This document shows, in pieces, positions 29,792-39,149 of a DNA stretch of 64,000 bases. The position numbers and the translations under genes were made by a program. The notes below the pieces were generated by a model that did not search any database, was not told the DNA's origin, and saw only the letters and a list, made by a program, of their open reading frames with translations. This stretch comes from Sideroxydans sp. (lineage in GTDB: Bacteria; Pseudomonadota; Gammaproteobacteria; Burkholderiales; Gallionellaceae), in contig JAQTUV010000005.1 in the NCBI GenBank assembly GCA_028707175.1, forward strand, positions 62,001 to 126,000. The letters are read 5' to 3'. Each line of letters begins with the position of its first letter. Positions within the stretch are counted from its first letter, which is position 1.

Positions 29792-31834
29792 TTATTTTTC
29801 TTGACGGTTAAACACGCCATCCCAATCACTCGGAGGCGGATTTTCAACAAAATACATACAGCGCTCCACATACAACGCTGTCGGCCTGTCGTTAGGGATT
29901 TGCTGCTGCAATGTAGAGAAGGCAATTTGCGCCTCAGCCCAATGGCCAGCGCGATACAACAACAATGCCCGATGAAAATCACCAAGCTGGTCATTATTCA
30001 AGCATGCACCGCCCACCTGAGGCTCGTAAATTGTAACGGGTAACTGCTTGCCCACCACACGGATCTTATCTACCTCTCGATAGCGGCAAATGTCTCTCGT
30101 CAATTCACAAGTTGCTTCTCCTACCAAATAGGTGATCCCATAATATTTTGCCGTCCCTTCCAGTCTCGAAGCCAGATTGACGGTATCGCCGATCACCGTG
30201 TACTCCATCTTTTTCCCCGACAGCCCAACATTACCTGCCACCACCTCGCCGGAGTTCAACCCACCTCTTATAGCGAATGGCTCTAAGCCCGCCAATGTCC
30301 ATCTAGCATGCAATTCGTCCATTTTATCAGCCATGGCCTTTAGACACTCCATTGCCAATCTGGCGTGATCAGGCTGACTCAATGGCGCCCCCCAATAGGC
30401 CATAATCGCATCACCGATGAATTTATCGATTGCGCCATCGTGCTGCTCTATCACCTGCACCATCTCGCCTAAATATTCATTTAATCGTGCTACCACGACT
30501 TGCGGCGGATGAGATTCACTAAAGGTCGTGAACCCCTTGATATCAGTGAAGAGAACCGTGACATTTTTATTATCGCCACCGATCCTTGCAGCCTCAGGAT
30601 CTTTTTCAAGACGTGCAACCAGTTTGGGAGATAGATAACTGGAGAACATCGAACGCATTTCTCGCGCGCTTTTTTCGAGCACCAGATAACGAAAACTCCC
30701 GCCCACCAACAAGGCAAGAATGGCAGACAAAGTCGGATAGATGATATTTATCCAGTAACCGCTCTCAAACATGTAGTTCGCATACCCGATATATCCGGCA
30801 AGCAACAACGTGGTTGCGGGTATCGCGCCATATAGCTTCAGGCGCATCGTCAAGAAATATGCAATTGCGCCCATCAACACAATGAATGCCATATCCGCCA
30901 GCGCGGTCATCCCGCCTTGCTGAATGAATCGATTGCTAATGATATTGTCGGCAACGCTGGCATGTATCTCCACTCCCGGCGCATTTTTATGGAAGGGAGT
31001 CACACGCAAATCGTAGATTCCCTGCGCTGTCGCCCCTACAAAGAGTATTTTTCCTTTTAGTTGCTCATCCGGTATTCGTCCATTAACCACATCGATAAAC
31101 GAGTACCGAGGATAACTACCTGGAGGCCCCATATAGTTGACCCATATCGACGATCGCTCGCCCAATGGAATATGTCGCTCACCTACCGTGATTCCAAAAT
31201 CATCTTGGGCATATTCTTTTTCTCCCAGCGCGATCATTGCCGCCATCAAACCGAATGACGGATGCCGCTGCCCACCACTCTCTATAAGAACAGGTGCGCG
31301 CCTATTCACACCATCTTCTTCTGGAAACAAATTAATGTGTCCCACACCCGCAGCGGCACCCGCCAACTCAGGTATCGATTGGATAACACCAACCACTTGA
31401 TCATTCTTGTCAAACTCATACGTATTGGCCAACACAACATTACCAAAACGTTTCATGGCTGCCGCAAAAGCTTGATCATTCACCATATCTTCACGTTCTG
31501 GAAAATATGCGTCGAACAATACCGCTTTAGCTTGAGCCGCCTTCAGCTTGTCTAACAAGCGTGCATATTGACCACGCGCCCAAGGATAACGCCCTAGCTC
31601 GGCGATGCTTTTTTCATCGATTGCGATAATTGCAATACTCGGGTCTACAGGAATCGAACCGCGTACATCACGAAAACGAAGGTCGTATGTTTTGGCTTCA
31701 AAGGCTTCCAGAAAGGCATTTTGAGAAAAATAAAGGAACAACACCGTGACAATCGACACTGTTGCCAATAGTACCGACAGAAAAATGCCATTCACGCGAG
31801 TCAACCGCTTCAACATTGACGACAGTAATTTCAT
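29792..31834 (-). CDS. CHASE2-domain class III adenylate/guanylate cyclase
   Basis: A 680-residue membrane sensor enzyme. It has an N-terminal span, an extracytoplasmic CHASE2 domain (about residues 40-310, with IAIIAIDEKSIAELGRYPW and the FVGATAQGIYDLRVTPF block), three membrane helices (about 320-390), and a class III cyclase domain. Metal-binding aspartates are in LFTDIKGFTTF and DKFIGDAIMAYWG. The Lys before FIGD favours ATP as substrate, and the transition-state Asn/Arg are in VNLASRLEG. A C-terminal tail with TPR-like character follows. The start at 31834 (MKLLSSMLKRL) is chosen; the frame is open to 31933, but that part overlaps the tRNA terminator. The NHL/transglutaminase gene follows after 52 bp. 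Confidence 0.9.
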   Translation of the reverse strand: MKLLSSMLKRLTRVNGIFLSVLLATVSIVTVLFLYFSQNAFLEAFEAKTYDLRFRDVRGSIPVDPSIAIIAIDEKSIAELGRYPWARGQYARLLDKLKAAQAKAVLFDAYFPEREDMVNDQAFAAAMKRFGNVVLANTYEFDKNDQVVGVIQSIPELAGAAAGVGHINLFPEEDGVNRRAPVLIESGGQRHPSFGLMAAMIALGEKEYAQDDFGITVGERHIPLGERSSIWVNYMGPPGSYPRYSFIDVVNGRIPDEQLKGKILFVGATAQGIYDLRVTPFHKNAPGVEIHASVADNIISNRFIQQGGMTALADMAFIVLMGAIAYFLTMRLKLYGAIPATTLLLAGYIGYANYMFESGYWINIIYPTLSAILALLVGGSFRYLVLEKSAREMRSMFSSYLSPKLVARLEKDPEAARIGGDNKNVTVLFTDIKGFTTFSESHPPQVVVARLNEYLGEMVQVIEQHDGAIDKFIGDAIMAYWGAPLSQPDHARLAMECLKAMADKMDELHARWTLAGLEPFAIRGGLNSGEVVAGNVGLSGKKMEYTVIGDTVNLASRLEGTAKYYGITYLVGEATCELTRDICRYREVDKIRVVGKQLPVTIYEPQVGGACLNNDQLGDFHRALLLYRAGHWAEAQIAFSTLQQQIPNDRPTALYVERCMYFVENPPPSDWDGVFNRQEK

Positions 31835-31920
31835 AATCAGCGTTCCCAATTTTTTCTGGACGGGGGTTTGAATCGCCGAATAATGCCATAGTTTAAGATT
31901 AGCTCTCCAACCGCAGATCG

Positions 31921-31953
31921 AAAAAAAGCCCACCGTTGCGGGTGGGCTTTTTT
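31921..31953 (-). terminator. Intrinsic terminator after tRNA-Phe
   Basis: GCCCACC and GGTGGGC arms (31928-31934, 31941-31947) around a 6-nt loop, with an A-run on one side and a T-run on the other, make a bidirectional intrinsic terminator. It lies seven bases past the tRNA 3' end and separates the tRNA transcript from the cyclase gene. Confidence 0.9.
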
Positions 31954-31959
31954 GTATTT

Positions 31960-32035
31960 TGGTGGCCCGGGGCGGAATCGAACCACCGACACAAGGATTT
32001 TCAATCCTCTGCTCTACCGACTGAGCTACCAGGCC
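31960..32035 (-). tRNA. tRNA-Phe (GAA)
   Basis: A 76-nt cloverleaf on the minus strand. The acceptor stem is GGCCTGG paired with CCGGGCC, the D arm contains AGCTCAGTCGGTAGAGC, the anticodon loop is TTGAAAA with anticodon GAA, and the T arm has GGTTCGATTCC. The discriminator A and the CCA end are encoded. It resembles the E. coli tRNA-Phe throughout. Confidence 0.97.
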
Positions 32036-32079
32036 ATTTTGTGACTATCTCTTGCGGGATAGGTAAAACGAAGGCGCGC

Positions 32080-32108
32080 ATTGTAGCCATAAGCCGCTAA
32101 ACGGGCAA
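32080..32108 (-). promoter_or_regulatory. tRNA-Phe sigma70 promoter
   Basis: On the minus strand TTGCCC (32108-32103) and TACAAT (32085-32080) are spaced by exactly 17 bp and followed by a GC-rich discriminator (GCGCGCC), as in stringently controlled stable-RNA promoters. The tRNA begins about 45 bp downstream of the -10 box, so a short 5' leader is processed. Confidence 0.8.
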
Positions 32109-32111
32109 CAC

Positions 32112-32147
32112 AAAAAAACTAACCCCGCACTGAGCGGGGTTAGTTTT
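32112..32147 (-). terminator. groESL operon terminator
   Basis: Arms CTAACCCCGC and GCGGGGTTAG, extended by four A-T pairs on the outside, flank a 5-nt loop, with a T-run at the distal end on the minus strand. It lies 51 bp after the groEL stop. It could also act on the plus strand, where the T-run is shorter. Confidence 0.92.
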
Positions 32148-32197
32148 GCTACTACTGGAACCAAAACACGGCAATCAGCCCGCGTAATAGGCTCAAA

Positions 32198-33862
<1,665 letters not shown>

Positions 33863-33875
33863 TTATGTGTAGCGG

Positions 33876-33921
33876 GTAGGTCGGGCTTCAGCCCGACGTG
33901 TCGGGTTAAAACCCGACCTAC
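33876..33921. repeat. Palindromic repeat between groES and groEL
   Basis: The element begins GTAGGTCGGGC and ends GCCCGACCTAC-like (ACCCGACCTAC). It contains an inner hairpin (TCGGGCTTCAGCCCGA) and a second (TCGGGTTAAAACCCGA). The same GTAGGTC...GACCTAC ends occur at 52920-52971 inside a gene, and a half copy is near 50578. It is a dispersed REP-like element; here it could also affect the groES:groEL ratio through mRNA structure. Confidence 0.8.
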
Positions 33922-33930
33922 ATTCTTGAA

Positions 33931-34221
33931 TCAAGCCTCGATGATGCCGATAAGGTCATCTTCACGCATCTGCAACAGCTCAACGCCGTCGATCTTGAAA
34001 GCTTGGCCGGAATATTTGCCGAACAACACTTTGTCGCCAACCTTCACGCTCATTGCGCGAACTTTGCCGTCGTCACCGATCTTGCCGTTACCAACAGCAA
34101 CGATCTCGCCTTGATCTGGCTTCTCTGTCGCCGCGTCAGGAATCACGATACCGGATGCGGTCTTACGCTCTTCTTCCATGCGCTTAACGATCACGCGGTC
34201 ATGCAAAGGACGAATCTTCAT
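33931..34221 (-). CDS. groS: Co-chaperonin GroES (Hsp10)
   Basis: Seven-fold ring lid of the GroEL chamber. The start at 34221 ([18 protein letters not shown]) gives the standard 96 residues; a frame open to 34254 adds 11 residues that the family lacks. It has the mobile loop ([15 protein letters not shown]) and a [11 protein letters not shown] core. It is first in the operon, behind a CIRCE operator and a sigma32-like promoter. Confidence 0.97.
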   Translation of the reverse strand: MKIRPLHDRVIVKRMEEERKTASGIVIPDAATEKPDQGEIVAVGNGKIGDDGKVRAMSVKVGDKVLFGKYSGQAFKIDGVELLQMREDDLIGIIEA

Positions 34222-34279
34222 GCTTATTTCTCCTAAAATCAGTAGGTTGATCAAATGCGAAGGCAGGGCTGTACTCTAA

Positions 34280-34306
34280 TTAGCACTCTCCACCAGCGAC
34301 TGCTAA
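34280..34306 (-). promoter_or_regulatory. CIRCE operator (HrcA site)
   Basis: TTAGCACTC, nine bases, then GACTGCTAA. This matches the CIRCE consensus TTAGCACTC-N9-GAGTGCTAA with one mismatch. It sits between the -10 box and the groES ATG, the usual place for HrcA repression. hrcA itself is not in this window. Confidence 0.93.
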
Positions 34307-34307
34307 T

Positions 34308-34335
34308 GATAGGGGCGGCACCACCCAATTTCAAG
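34308..34335 (-). promoter_or_regulatory. Sigma32-like heat-shock promoter of groESL
   Basis: On the minus strand CTTGAAA (34335-34329) is followed after 13 bp by CCCCTATC (34315-34308). This fits the RpoH pattern CTTGAAA-N11-16-CCCCATNT with a weakened -10. It lies immediately upstream of the CIRCE element. Confidence 0.75.
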
Positions 34336-34373
34336 GGCGATGTAGGTTTTTATTGTTGGGTGCAGTTTTAGGG

Positions 34374-35270
34374 CTATTGCAGCAAGTCTTGCAATGCGCC
34401 GTCTAACCGAGGGTGTGCGAATTGAAAACCTGATGATTCAAGCCGCTTTGGAATCACGCGCTGCCCCTCTAGCAGTAGACAAGCCCGCTCACCCATCGCC
34501 AGCTTCATCACAAAGCTGGGTGCGACGAAGAGAGCGGGACGATGTAATGCTTGCGCCAATGTTTGGGTGAATTCCGCATTGGTGACGGGGGCTGGCGCAG
34601 TCATGTTGAATACGCCGTTGAGTGAAGGGTCATTCAGCAGACGCAACACCATTGCCACGTAATCGTCGATATGTACCCAACTCATCCATTGTCTGCCATC
34701 GCCCAGCCTTGCCCCCAGCGCCAACTTGAACGGCAGCAACATACGCCCCAGCAAACCGCCGCGCTTGCTCAATACCAAGCCGGTGCGTAACAAACAGACG
34801 CGCGCACCACTTTGTTCTGCCACACGTGCCGCGTTTTCCCATGAAGCACAAAGCTCGGATGGAAAATCATGGCCTGCCGCCATCGCCTCATCCAGCTCCG
34901 TATCGCCGCCATTACCGTAATAACCCACCGCAGAGCCACTCAACAACACAGCCGGCTTTTGTTGGGCTGATGCGATTCGTTGCACCAACTTCTCCGTTAG
35001 CGCCACTCGACTATCTAGCAACACTTGCTTACGTTTCGCCGACCAATAAGCATCGACGATAGGCTCTCCCGCCAGATTGATGACTGCGTCAAAGACACGA
35101 TCCGTCGTCCACTCCTCCAAGCTTTGCATCGTTTGCACCCTAGGCCCGCACTTGGCAGCAACCGTTTCGGGGCGACGACTCAGCACTGTCAGCATATGTC
35201 CTTGTGCAAGCAGCACTGCACATAGATGGCGACCAATCAGACCTGTACCACCCGTGATTAGAATACGCAT
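34374..35270 (-). CDS. TIGR01777-family NAD-dependent epimerase (YfcH-like)
   Basis: A 298-residue extended-SDR protein of the YfcH/SulA-like family whose cellular role is not settled. It begins MRILITGGTGLIGRHLCAVL, the NAD(P)-binding glycine motif. VFDAVINLAGEPIVDAYW follows, and the C-terminal DUF1731 part is LALGARLGDGRQWMSWVHI. The start at 35270 is chosen by the glycine motif and a GGGAGAG ribosome site; the open frame extends over 100 codons further without family support. It is divergent from bioA. Confidence 0.88.
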   Translation of the reverse strand: MRILITGGTGLIGRHLCAVLLAQGHMLTVLSRRPETVAAKCGPRVQTMQSLEEWTTDRVFDAVINLAGEPIVDAYWSAKRKQVLLDSRVALTEKLVQRIASAQQKPAVLLSGSAVGYYGNGGDTELDEAMAAGHDFPSELCASWENAARVAEQSGARVCLLRTGLVLSKRGGLLGRMLLPFKLALGARLGDGRQWMSWVHIDDYVAMVLRLLNDPSLNGVFNMTAPAPVTNAEFTQTLAQALHRPALFVAPSFVMKLAMGERACLLLEGQRVIPKRLESSGFQFAHPRLDGALQDLLQ

Positions 35271-35321
35271 CGCGCTCTCCCGATAAAATCGATGATTGCA
35301 TCTTACGTTATGATGCCGACC

Positions 35322-36710
35322 ATGACATCGAATCACGACCTCCTTGCCCGTAGCCTCTCCTCCGTCTGGCATCCCTGCACGCAAATGAAACGCCACGAGA
35401 CGCTGCCCCTCGTACCTATCGCACGCGGCGAAGGCGTGTGGCTGTACGATGCGGATGGCAAACGCTATCTGGATACGGTGAGTTCGTGGTGGGTGAATCT
35501 GTTCGGACATTGCAATCCACGCATCAACGCCGCTATCACCGACCAACTGGGTAAGCTGGAACATGTGATGTTGGCGGGATTCACGCATGAGCCGGTGGTG
35601 CAGCTCTCCGAAAGACTGCGCGGACTAGCCCCTGCCGGATTAGGCCATTGCTTCTACGGCTCGGATGGTGCATCCGCCACCGAAATCGCCTTAAAGATGA
35701 GCGCACACTACTGGCGCAACACAGGCAAGCCGCAAAAGTGCGAATTCCTCAGCTTGAAAAACAGTTATCACGGCGAGACGTTGGGGGCGCTATCTGTAAC
35801 CGATGTGGCGTTGTTCCGCGATGCCTACGGCTCACTCATCAAACAGAATGCAACGGTGCCTTGCCCTGATTGGCGCGATGCCGCCGCGGGTGAGGATGCG
35901 GAAGCTTACGCGACACGTTGCGCTGAATCACTTGAAGCCCACCTCCGAGTTCATCACGAGAGCATCGCTGCCTTCATCGTCGAGCCACTAGTTCAAGGCG
36001 CGGCAGGTATGGCGATGTACCACCCGACCTATTTGCAACGCGCGCGCGAACTTTGCTCGCAGTATGACGTGCATCTCATCGCTGACGAGATCGCGGTCGG
36101 CATGGGTAGGACGGGGACGATGTTCGCATGTGAACAGACTTCCCTCTCCCCCAACCCCTCTCCCGCTTGCGGGAGAGGGGTGCGCGAAAGCGCGGGAGAG
36201 GGAAAGCGTACCGGCATCTCGCCCGATTTCTTGCTCATCTCCAAAGGCATCACAGGTGGATATCTGCCGCTCTCCATCGTGATGACCACCGATGACATCT
36301 ACCAAGCGTTTTACGATGACAAAACATCGCGCGGATTTTTGCACTCACATTCCTACACGGGCAATCCATTGGCTTGCCGCGCCGCACTGGCCACGCTGGA
36401 TATCTTTGAGCAGGACGGCGTGTTGAATACCAACCGCGACAAAGCGGCCATCTTCAATCGCATCGCAACACCGTTACGTGAACATGCCAAGGTAAAACAC
36501 TTCCGTAACACGGGGATGATTTGGGCGTTTGAAGTGGAAACGCCGCATGCTGATTTTGCACAACGCTGCTTTTCGCTCGGTTTAAAACACGAGTTGCTAT
36601 TACGCCCTATGGGGAATACGGTTTACTTCATGCCCCCCTATATCATTGATGAAACACAGTTCCATCTGCTTATCACACGCACACTCACGATCATTGACGA
36701 ATTGATATGA
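35322..36710 (+). CDS. bioA: Adenosylmethionine-8-amino-7-oxononanoate aminotransferase with in-frame repeat insert
   Basis: PLP enzyme of biotin synthesis that converts KAPA to DAPA using SAM as amino donor. The 462-residue frame shows SSVWHPCTQMKRHETLPLV at the N-terminus, GSDGASATEIALKM, the HLIADEIAVGMGRTGTMFAC stretch, and the PLP lysine in LLISKGITGGYLPLS. Residues about 274-294 are encoded by a GC-rich palindromic repeat (36141-36203) sitting between FACEQ and GISPDFLL, where family members run straight through. The frame is kept, adding about 24 residues near the active-site lysine. No Shine-Dalgarno precedes the ATG at 35322, but TATGAT lies eight bases before it, so a leaderless start is possible. 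Starts at 35310 or 35313 are alternatives. Confidence 0.9.
   Translation: MTSNHDLLARSLSSVWHPCTQMKRHETLPLVPIARGEGVWLYDADGKRYLDTVSSWWVNLFGHCNPRINAAITDQLGKLEHVMLAGFTHEPVVQLSERLRGLAPAGLGHCFYGSDGASATEIALKMSAHYWRNTGKPQKCEFLSLKNSYHGETLGALSVTDVALFRDAYGSLIKQNATVPCPDWRDAAAGEDAEAYATRCAESLEAHLRVHHESIAAFIVEPLVQGAAGMAMYHPTYLQRARELCSQYDVHLIADEIAVGMGRTGTMFACEQTSLSPNPSPACGRGVRESAGEGKRTGISPDFLLISKGITGGYLPLSIVMTTDDIYQAFYDDKTSRGFLHSHSYTGNPLACRAALATLDIFEQDGVLNTNRDKAAIFNRIATPLREHAKVKHFRNTGMIWAFEVETPHADFAQRCFSLGLKHELLLRPMGNTVYFMPPYIIDETQFHLLITRTLTIIDELI
36141..36203. repeat. GC-rich palindromic repeat inside bioA
   Basis: The element contains CCCTCTCCC, the hairpin CCCCTCTCCCGC-TT-GCGGGAGAGGGG, a short GCGCGAAAGCGC hairpin, and GGGAGAGGGA at the far end. 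It is of the same dispersed type as the copies near 61320 and 62971 but differs in sequence. All 63 bases are read through in the bioA frame. Confidence 0.85.
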
Positions 36711-38092
36711 AATTTCTCTACACCGCACTCTTACTCCTTTGCGCCACCCAACTCCAAGCAGCCCACCTGCCTCATAGCGCGCTAACCGAACTTAAAAAGA
36801 TAGGGATTCCGCAAGATGCCATTGGCGTGGAAGTGCGGGAAGTCGGCAAGTCACGTGCGCTCATCGAAATAAATAGTCAACGCGCAATGAATCCTGCCTC
36901 GACGATGAAACTCGTCACCACCTATGCCGCACTGGATTTGCTCGGCCCCGCTTACACATGGAAGACCGAGGCCTATCTGGACGGCACACTCAAAGACGGC
37001 GTGCTAAATGGCAATTTAATTATCAAAGGGTATGGCGACCCGAAATTCACCGTCGAACAATTTTGGTTATGGCTGAATGAACTCCGTTCGCGGGGGCTAC
37101 GTGAGATCCGAGGTGATCTGATCTTTGACCGCAGTTATTACGATCTACCCTCTCTCAATCCCGCTGAATTTGATAACGATCCTGCACGCGCTTACAACGT
37201 GGGGCCCGATGCGCTCTTGATTAACTTCAACACCCTGCGCTTCCGCTACATGCCCGATGCCAACAGCGTGCGCATCGTGAGCGAACCGCCTATCGACGGC
37301 ATCAAAATCGACAATCAACTCAAACTCACCTCGCGCAAAATGAACTGCGACGATTGGGACGAGCAATTTCAAATCATCCCAAGCAGCAGCACCATCCTGT
37401 TGCAAGGTGAGTATCCAAGCGACTGCGGCGAGAAAGAACAGAATCTGAGCGTGATGCCGCACGCACGCTATGACGAGGCGGTGTTCCGCGCCCTGTGGCG
37501 TGAGCTAGGTGGCACACTCAAGGGAAAGCAGCGCGACGGCACGGTCGGTAGCACCGCTGTGCTCTTTTCCACTCATCGCTCGGAACCGCTGAGCGGTCTT
37601 ATTCGTGACATCAATAAATTCAGCAACAACGTGATGGCGCGCCAACTCTTTCTCACTTTGGGCGCGACCGAACAAGCCAGCATTACACGTAGCACACAGG
37701 TCGTGCGAAGTTGGCTACAGCAGCAAAAACTGGATATGCCGGAATTGGTATTGGAAAATGGGGCGGGTTTGTCACGCAAAGAACGCATCACCCCTAGCAA
37801 CATGGCCCGCTTGCTGCAAAGTGCGTATGAACATCCATTAAGCGCAGAACTACAAGCCTCCTTGCCTATTCTTGGTGTGGATGGCTCAGTCAAAAAACGC
37901 CTGAAAAAAAGTCCCGCTGCTAGCCACGCCCATTTAAAAACAGGTACCTTAAGCGGCGTAAAAACCATCGCCGGCTACGTACGCTCCCAGAGTGGCAAAG
38001 AGTGGATCGTGGTGTTCTTCATCAACCACGCCAATGCACAACAGGGACAGGACGCCCAGGACGCATTGATCGAATGGGTACAACAGCAATAG
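36707..38092 (+). CDS. dacB: D-alanyl-D-alanine carboxypeptidase/endopeptidase (PBP4)
   Basis: Periplasmic class C penicillin-binding protein that trims or cleaves peptidoglycan cross-bridges. The 461-residue protein has a signal peptide (MKFLYTALLLLCATQLQAA), the SxxK motif in NPASTMKLVTTYAAL, SNN in INKFSNNVMARQL and KTG in HLKTGTLSGVKTIAGY. It overlaps bioA by ATGA, an unusual partner for a biotin gene. Confidence 0.94.
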   Translation: MKFLYTALLLLCATQLQAAHLPHSALTELKKIGIPQDAIGVEVREVGKSRALIEINSQRAMNPASTMKLVTTYAALDLLGPAYTWKTEAYLDGTLKDGVLNGNLIIKGYGDPKFTVEQFWLWLNELRSRGLREIRGDLIFDRSYYDLPSLNPAEFDNDPARAYNVGPDALLINFNTLRFRYMPDANSVRIVSEPPIDGIKIDNQLKLTSRKMNCDDWDEQFQIIPSSSTILLQGEYPSDCGEKEQNLSVMPHARYDEAVFRALWRELGGTLKGKQRDGTVGSTAVLFSTHRSEPLSGLIRDINKFSNNVMARQLFLTLGATEQASITRSTQVVRSWLQQQKLDMPELVLENGAGLSRKERITPSNMARLLQSAYEHPLSAELQASLPILGVDGSVKKRLKKSPAASHAHLKTGTLSGVKTIAGYVRSQSGKEWIVVFFINHANAQQGQDAQDALIEWVQQQ

Positions 38093-38098
38093 CTAATG

Positions 38099-38104
38099 TA
38101 TAAT
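38099..38104 (+). promoter_or_regulatory. Candidate -10 box downstream of dacB
   Basis: A perfect TATAAT lies seven bases after the dacB stop and about 50 bp before the next gene's ATG. No good -35 is seen at the right spacing, so an activator or another element would be needed. Confidence 0.4.
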
Positions 38105-38156
38105 CCTCAACCTTTATGTGGTTAATTTCCGCCTATTAATATTTTCATCAAACATC

Positions 38157-39077
38157 ATGCATACAAAATTCACGCGCCACCTCATATTCATTGCCACGCT
38201 ATCCATCTTGGCTTGTACAACGGCATCCGCTGAAACCACACCCGTTGCTCCCCCAACAAATCTGGACAGCGCAGCCCCCCAAGAACCCAGCACAGCTAAT
38301 CAGCCCCCGCTCATCATCGATGATAAGAACTGGTATTTTTCATGGGGCTACAGCAGGCAGTATTACGCGCCTTCCGACATTCACATTAGCCAGCCCGGCC
38401 TTGGAAATGATTTCACGGTGCATCAGGCTAAAGCCACCGACTTCCACACCAATATTCCAGAAACGATTGACTCCACGTTGAATTTCAATTTCTTCGCCCC
38501 TCAGGAAAACATTCGAATCGGCAGATTCATGGATGCTGAGAAGACCTTCGCCATTGAGTTCTCGCTGGATCATACGAAGTACAACACCAACCTCGACCAA
38601 GTCGCACGCGTAAGCGGCACCTACCACAATGCGCCTATCGATCAAGACAAGGTTCTCGACAAACAATTCTTTGATTACAAATTGCACAATGGCTTGAACC
38701 ACATCATGTTGAATGCGGTCTGGCTGAACCATTTGTATGGCCCAAAACAAAAACCCGGAGATTTAGAAGCAATCAGTCGCGTAGGTGGGGGAATTTTATT
38801 GCCACACGCAGACAATACGATTGATGGTCACCCGAACCAGCTTGGCCCCAAGTGGGTGAATAGCTGCTGCTTCTCCAGCAACGATTGGTGGCAACTGCGT
38901 GGTTGGACAGTCGGTGTCGAGGTTGGCGTTCGTTACAGAATGACCGAATCACTGTATTTGGAGCTGACTGGCAAAGAAGCTTATGGCGTTCTTCGCAAAG
39001 TAGCTGTTTTTGAAGGCACTGCAGACCAAGAACTTTGGCTCACCGAGGGCGTGTTCTCCTTGGGTTATCTGTTCTAA
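38157..39077 (+). CDS. Predicted outer-membrane beta-barrel protein of unknown function
   Basis: A 306-residue exported protein. The start at 38157 gives a signal peptide (HLIFIATLSILACTTASA) followed by a Pro/Ala-rich linker. The rest has alternating aromatic/hydrophobic strands (NWYFSWGYSRQYYAPSDIHI; VGVEVGVRYRMTESLYLEL) and ends in GVFSLGYLF, with the terminal aromatic typical of BAM-inserted barrels. I do not recognise a family name. A conserved-looking NSCCFSSNDWW with a double cysteine is unusual for a barrel. It stands alone between dacB and a terminator. Confidence 0.75.
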   Translation: MHTKFTRHLIFIATLSILACTTASAETTPVAPPTNLDSAAPQEPSTANQPPLIIDDKNWYFSWGYSRQYYAPSDIHISQPGLGNDFTVHQAKATDFHTNIPETIDSTLNFNFFAPQENIRIGRFMDAEKTFAIEFSLDHTKYNTNLDQVARVSGTYHNAPIDQDKVLDKQFFDYKLHNGLNHIMLNAVWLNHLYGPKQKPGDLEAISRVGGGILLPHADNTIDGHPNQLGPKWVNSCCFSSNDWWQLRGWTVGVEVGVRYRMTESLYLELTGKEAYGVLRKVAVFEGTADQELWLTEGVFSLGYLF

Positions 39078-39098
39078 GTTACCTCCCCCACGAAATCC

Positions 39099-39125
39099 AA
39101 AAAGCCGAGGATGACCTCGGCTTTT
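39099..39125. terminator. Bidirectional terminator
   Basis: AAAAGCCGAGG, a 4-nt loop ATGA and CCTCGGCTTTT form an 11-bp stem with T-runs on both strands. It separates the convergent outer-membrane-protein gene (plus) and ubiD (minus). Confidence 0.93.
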
Positions 39126-39149
39126 GCATTTCTAGCACCTATCAAAAGC

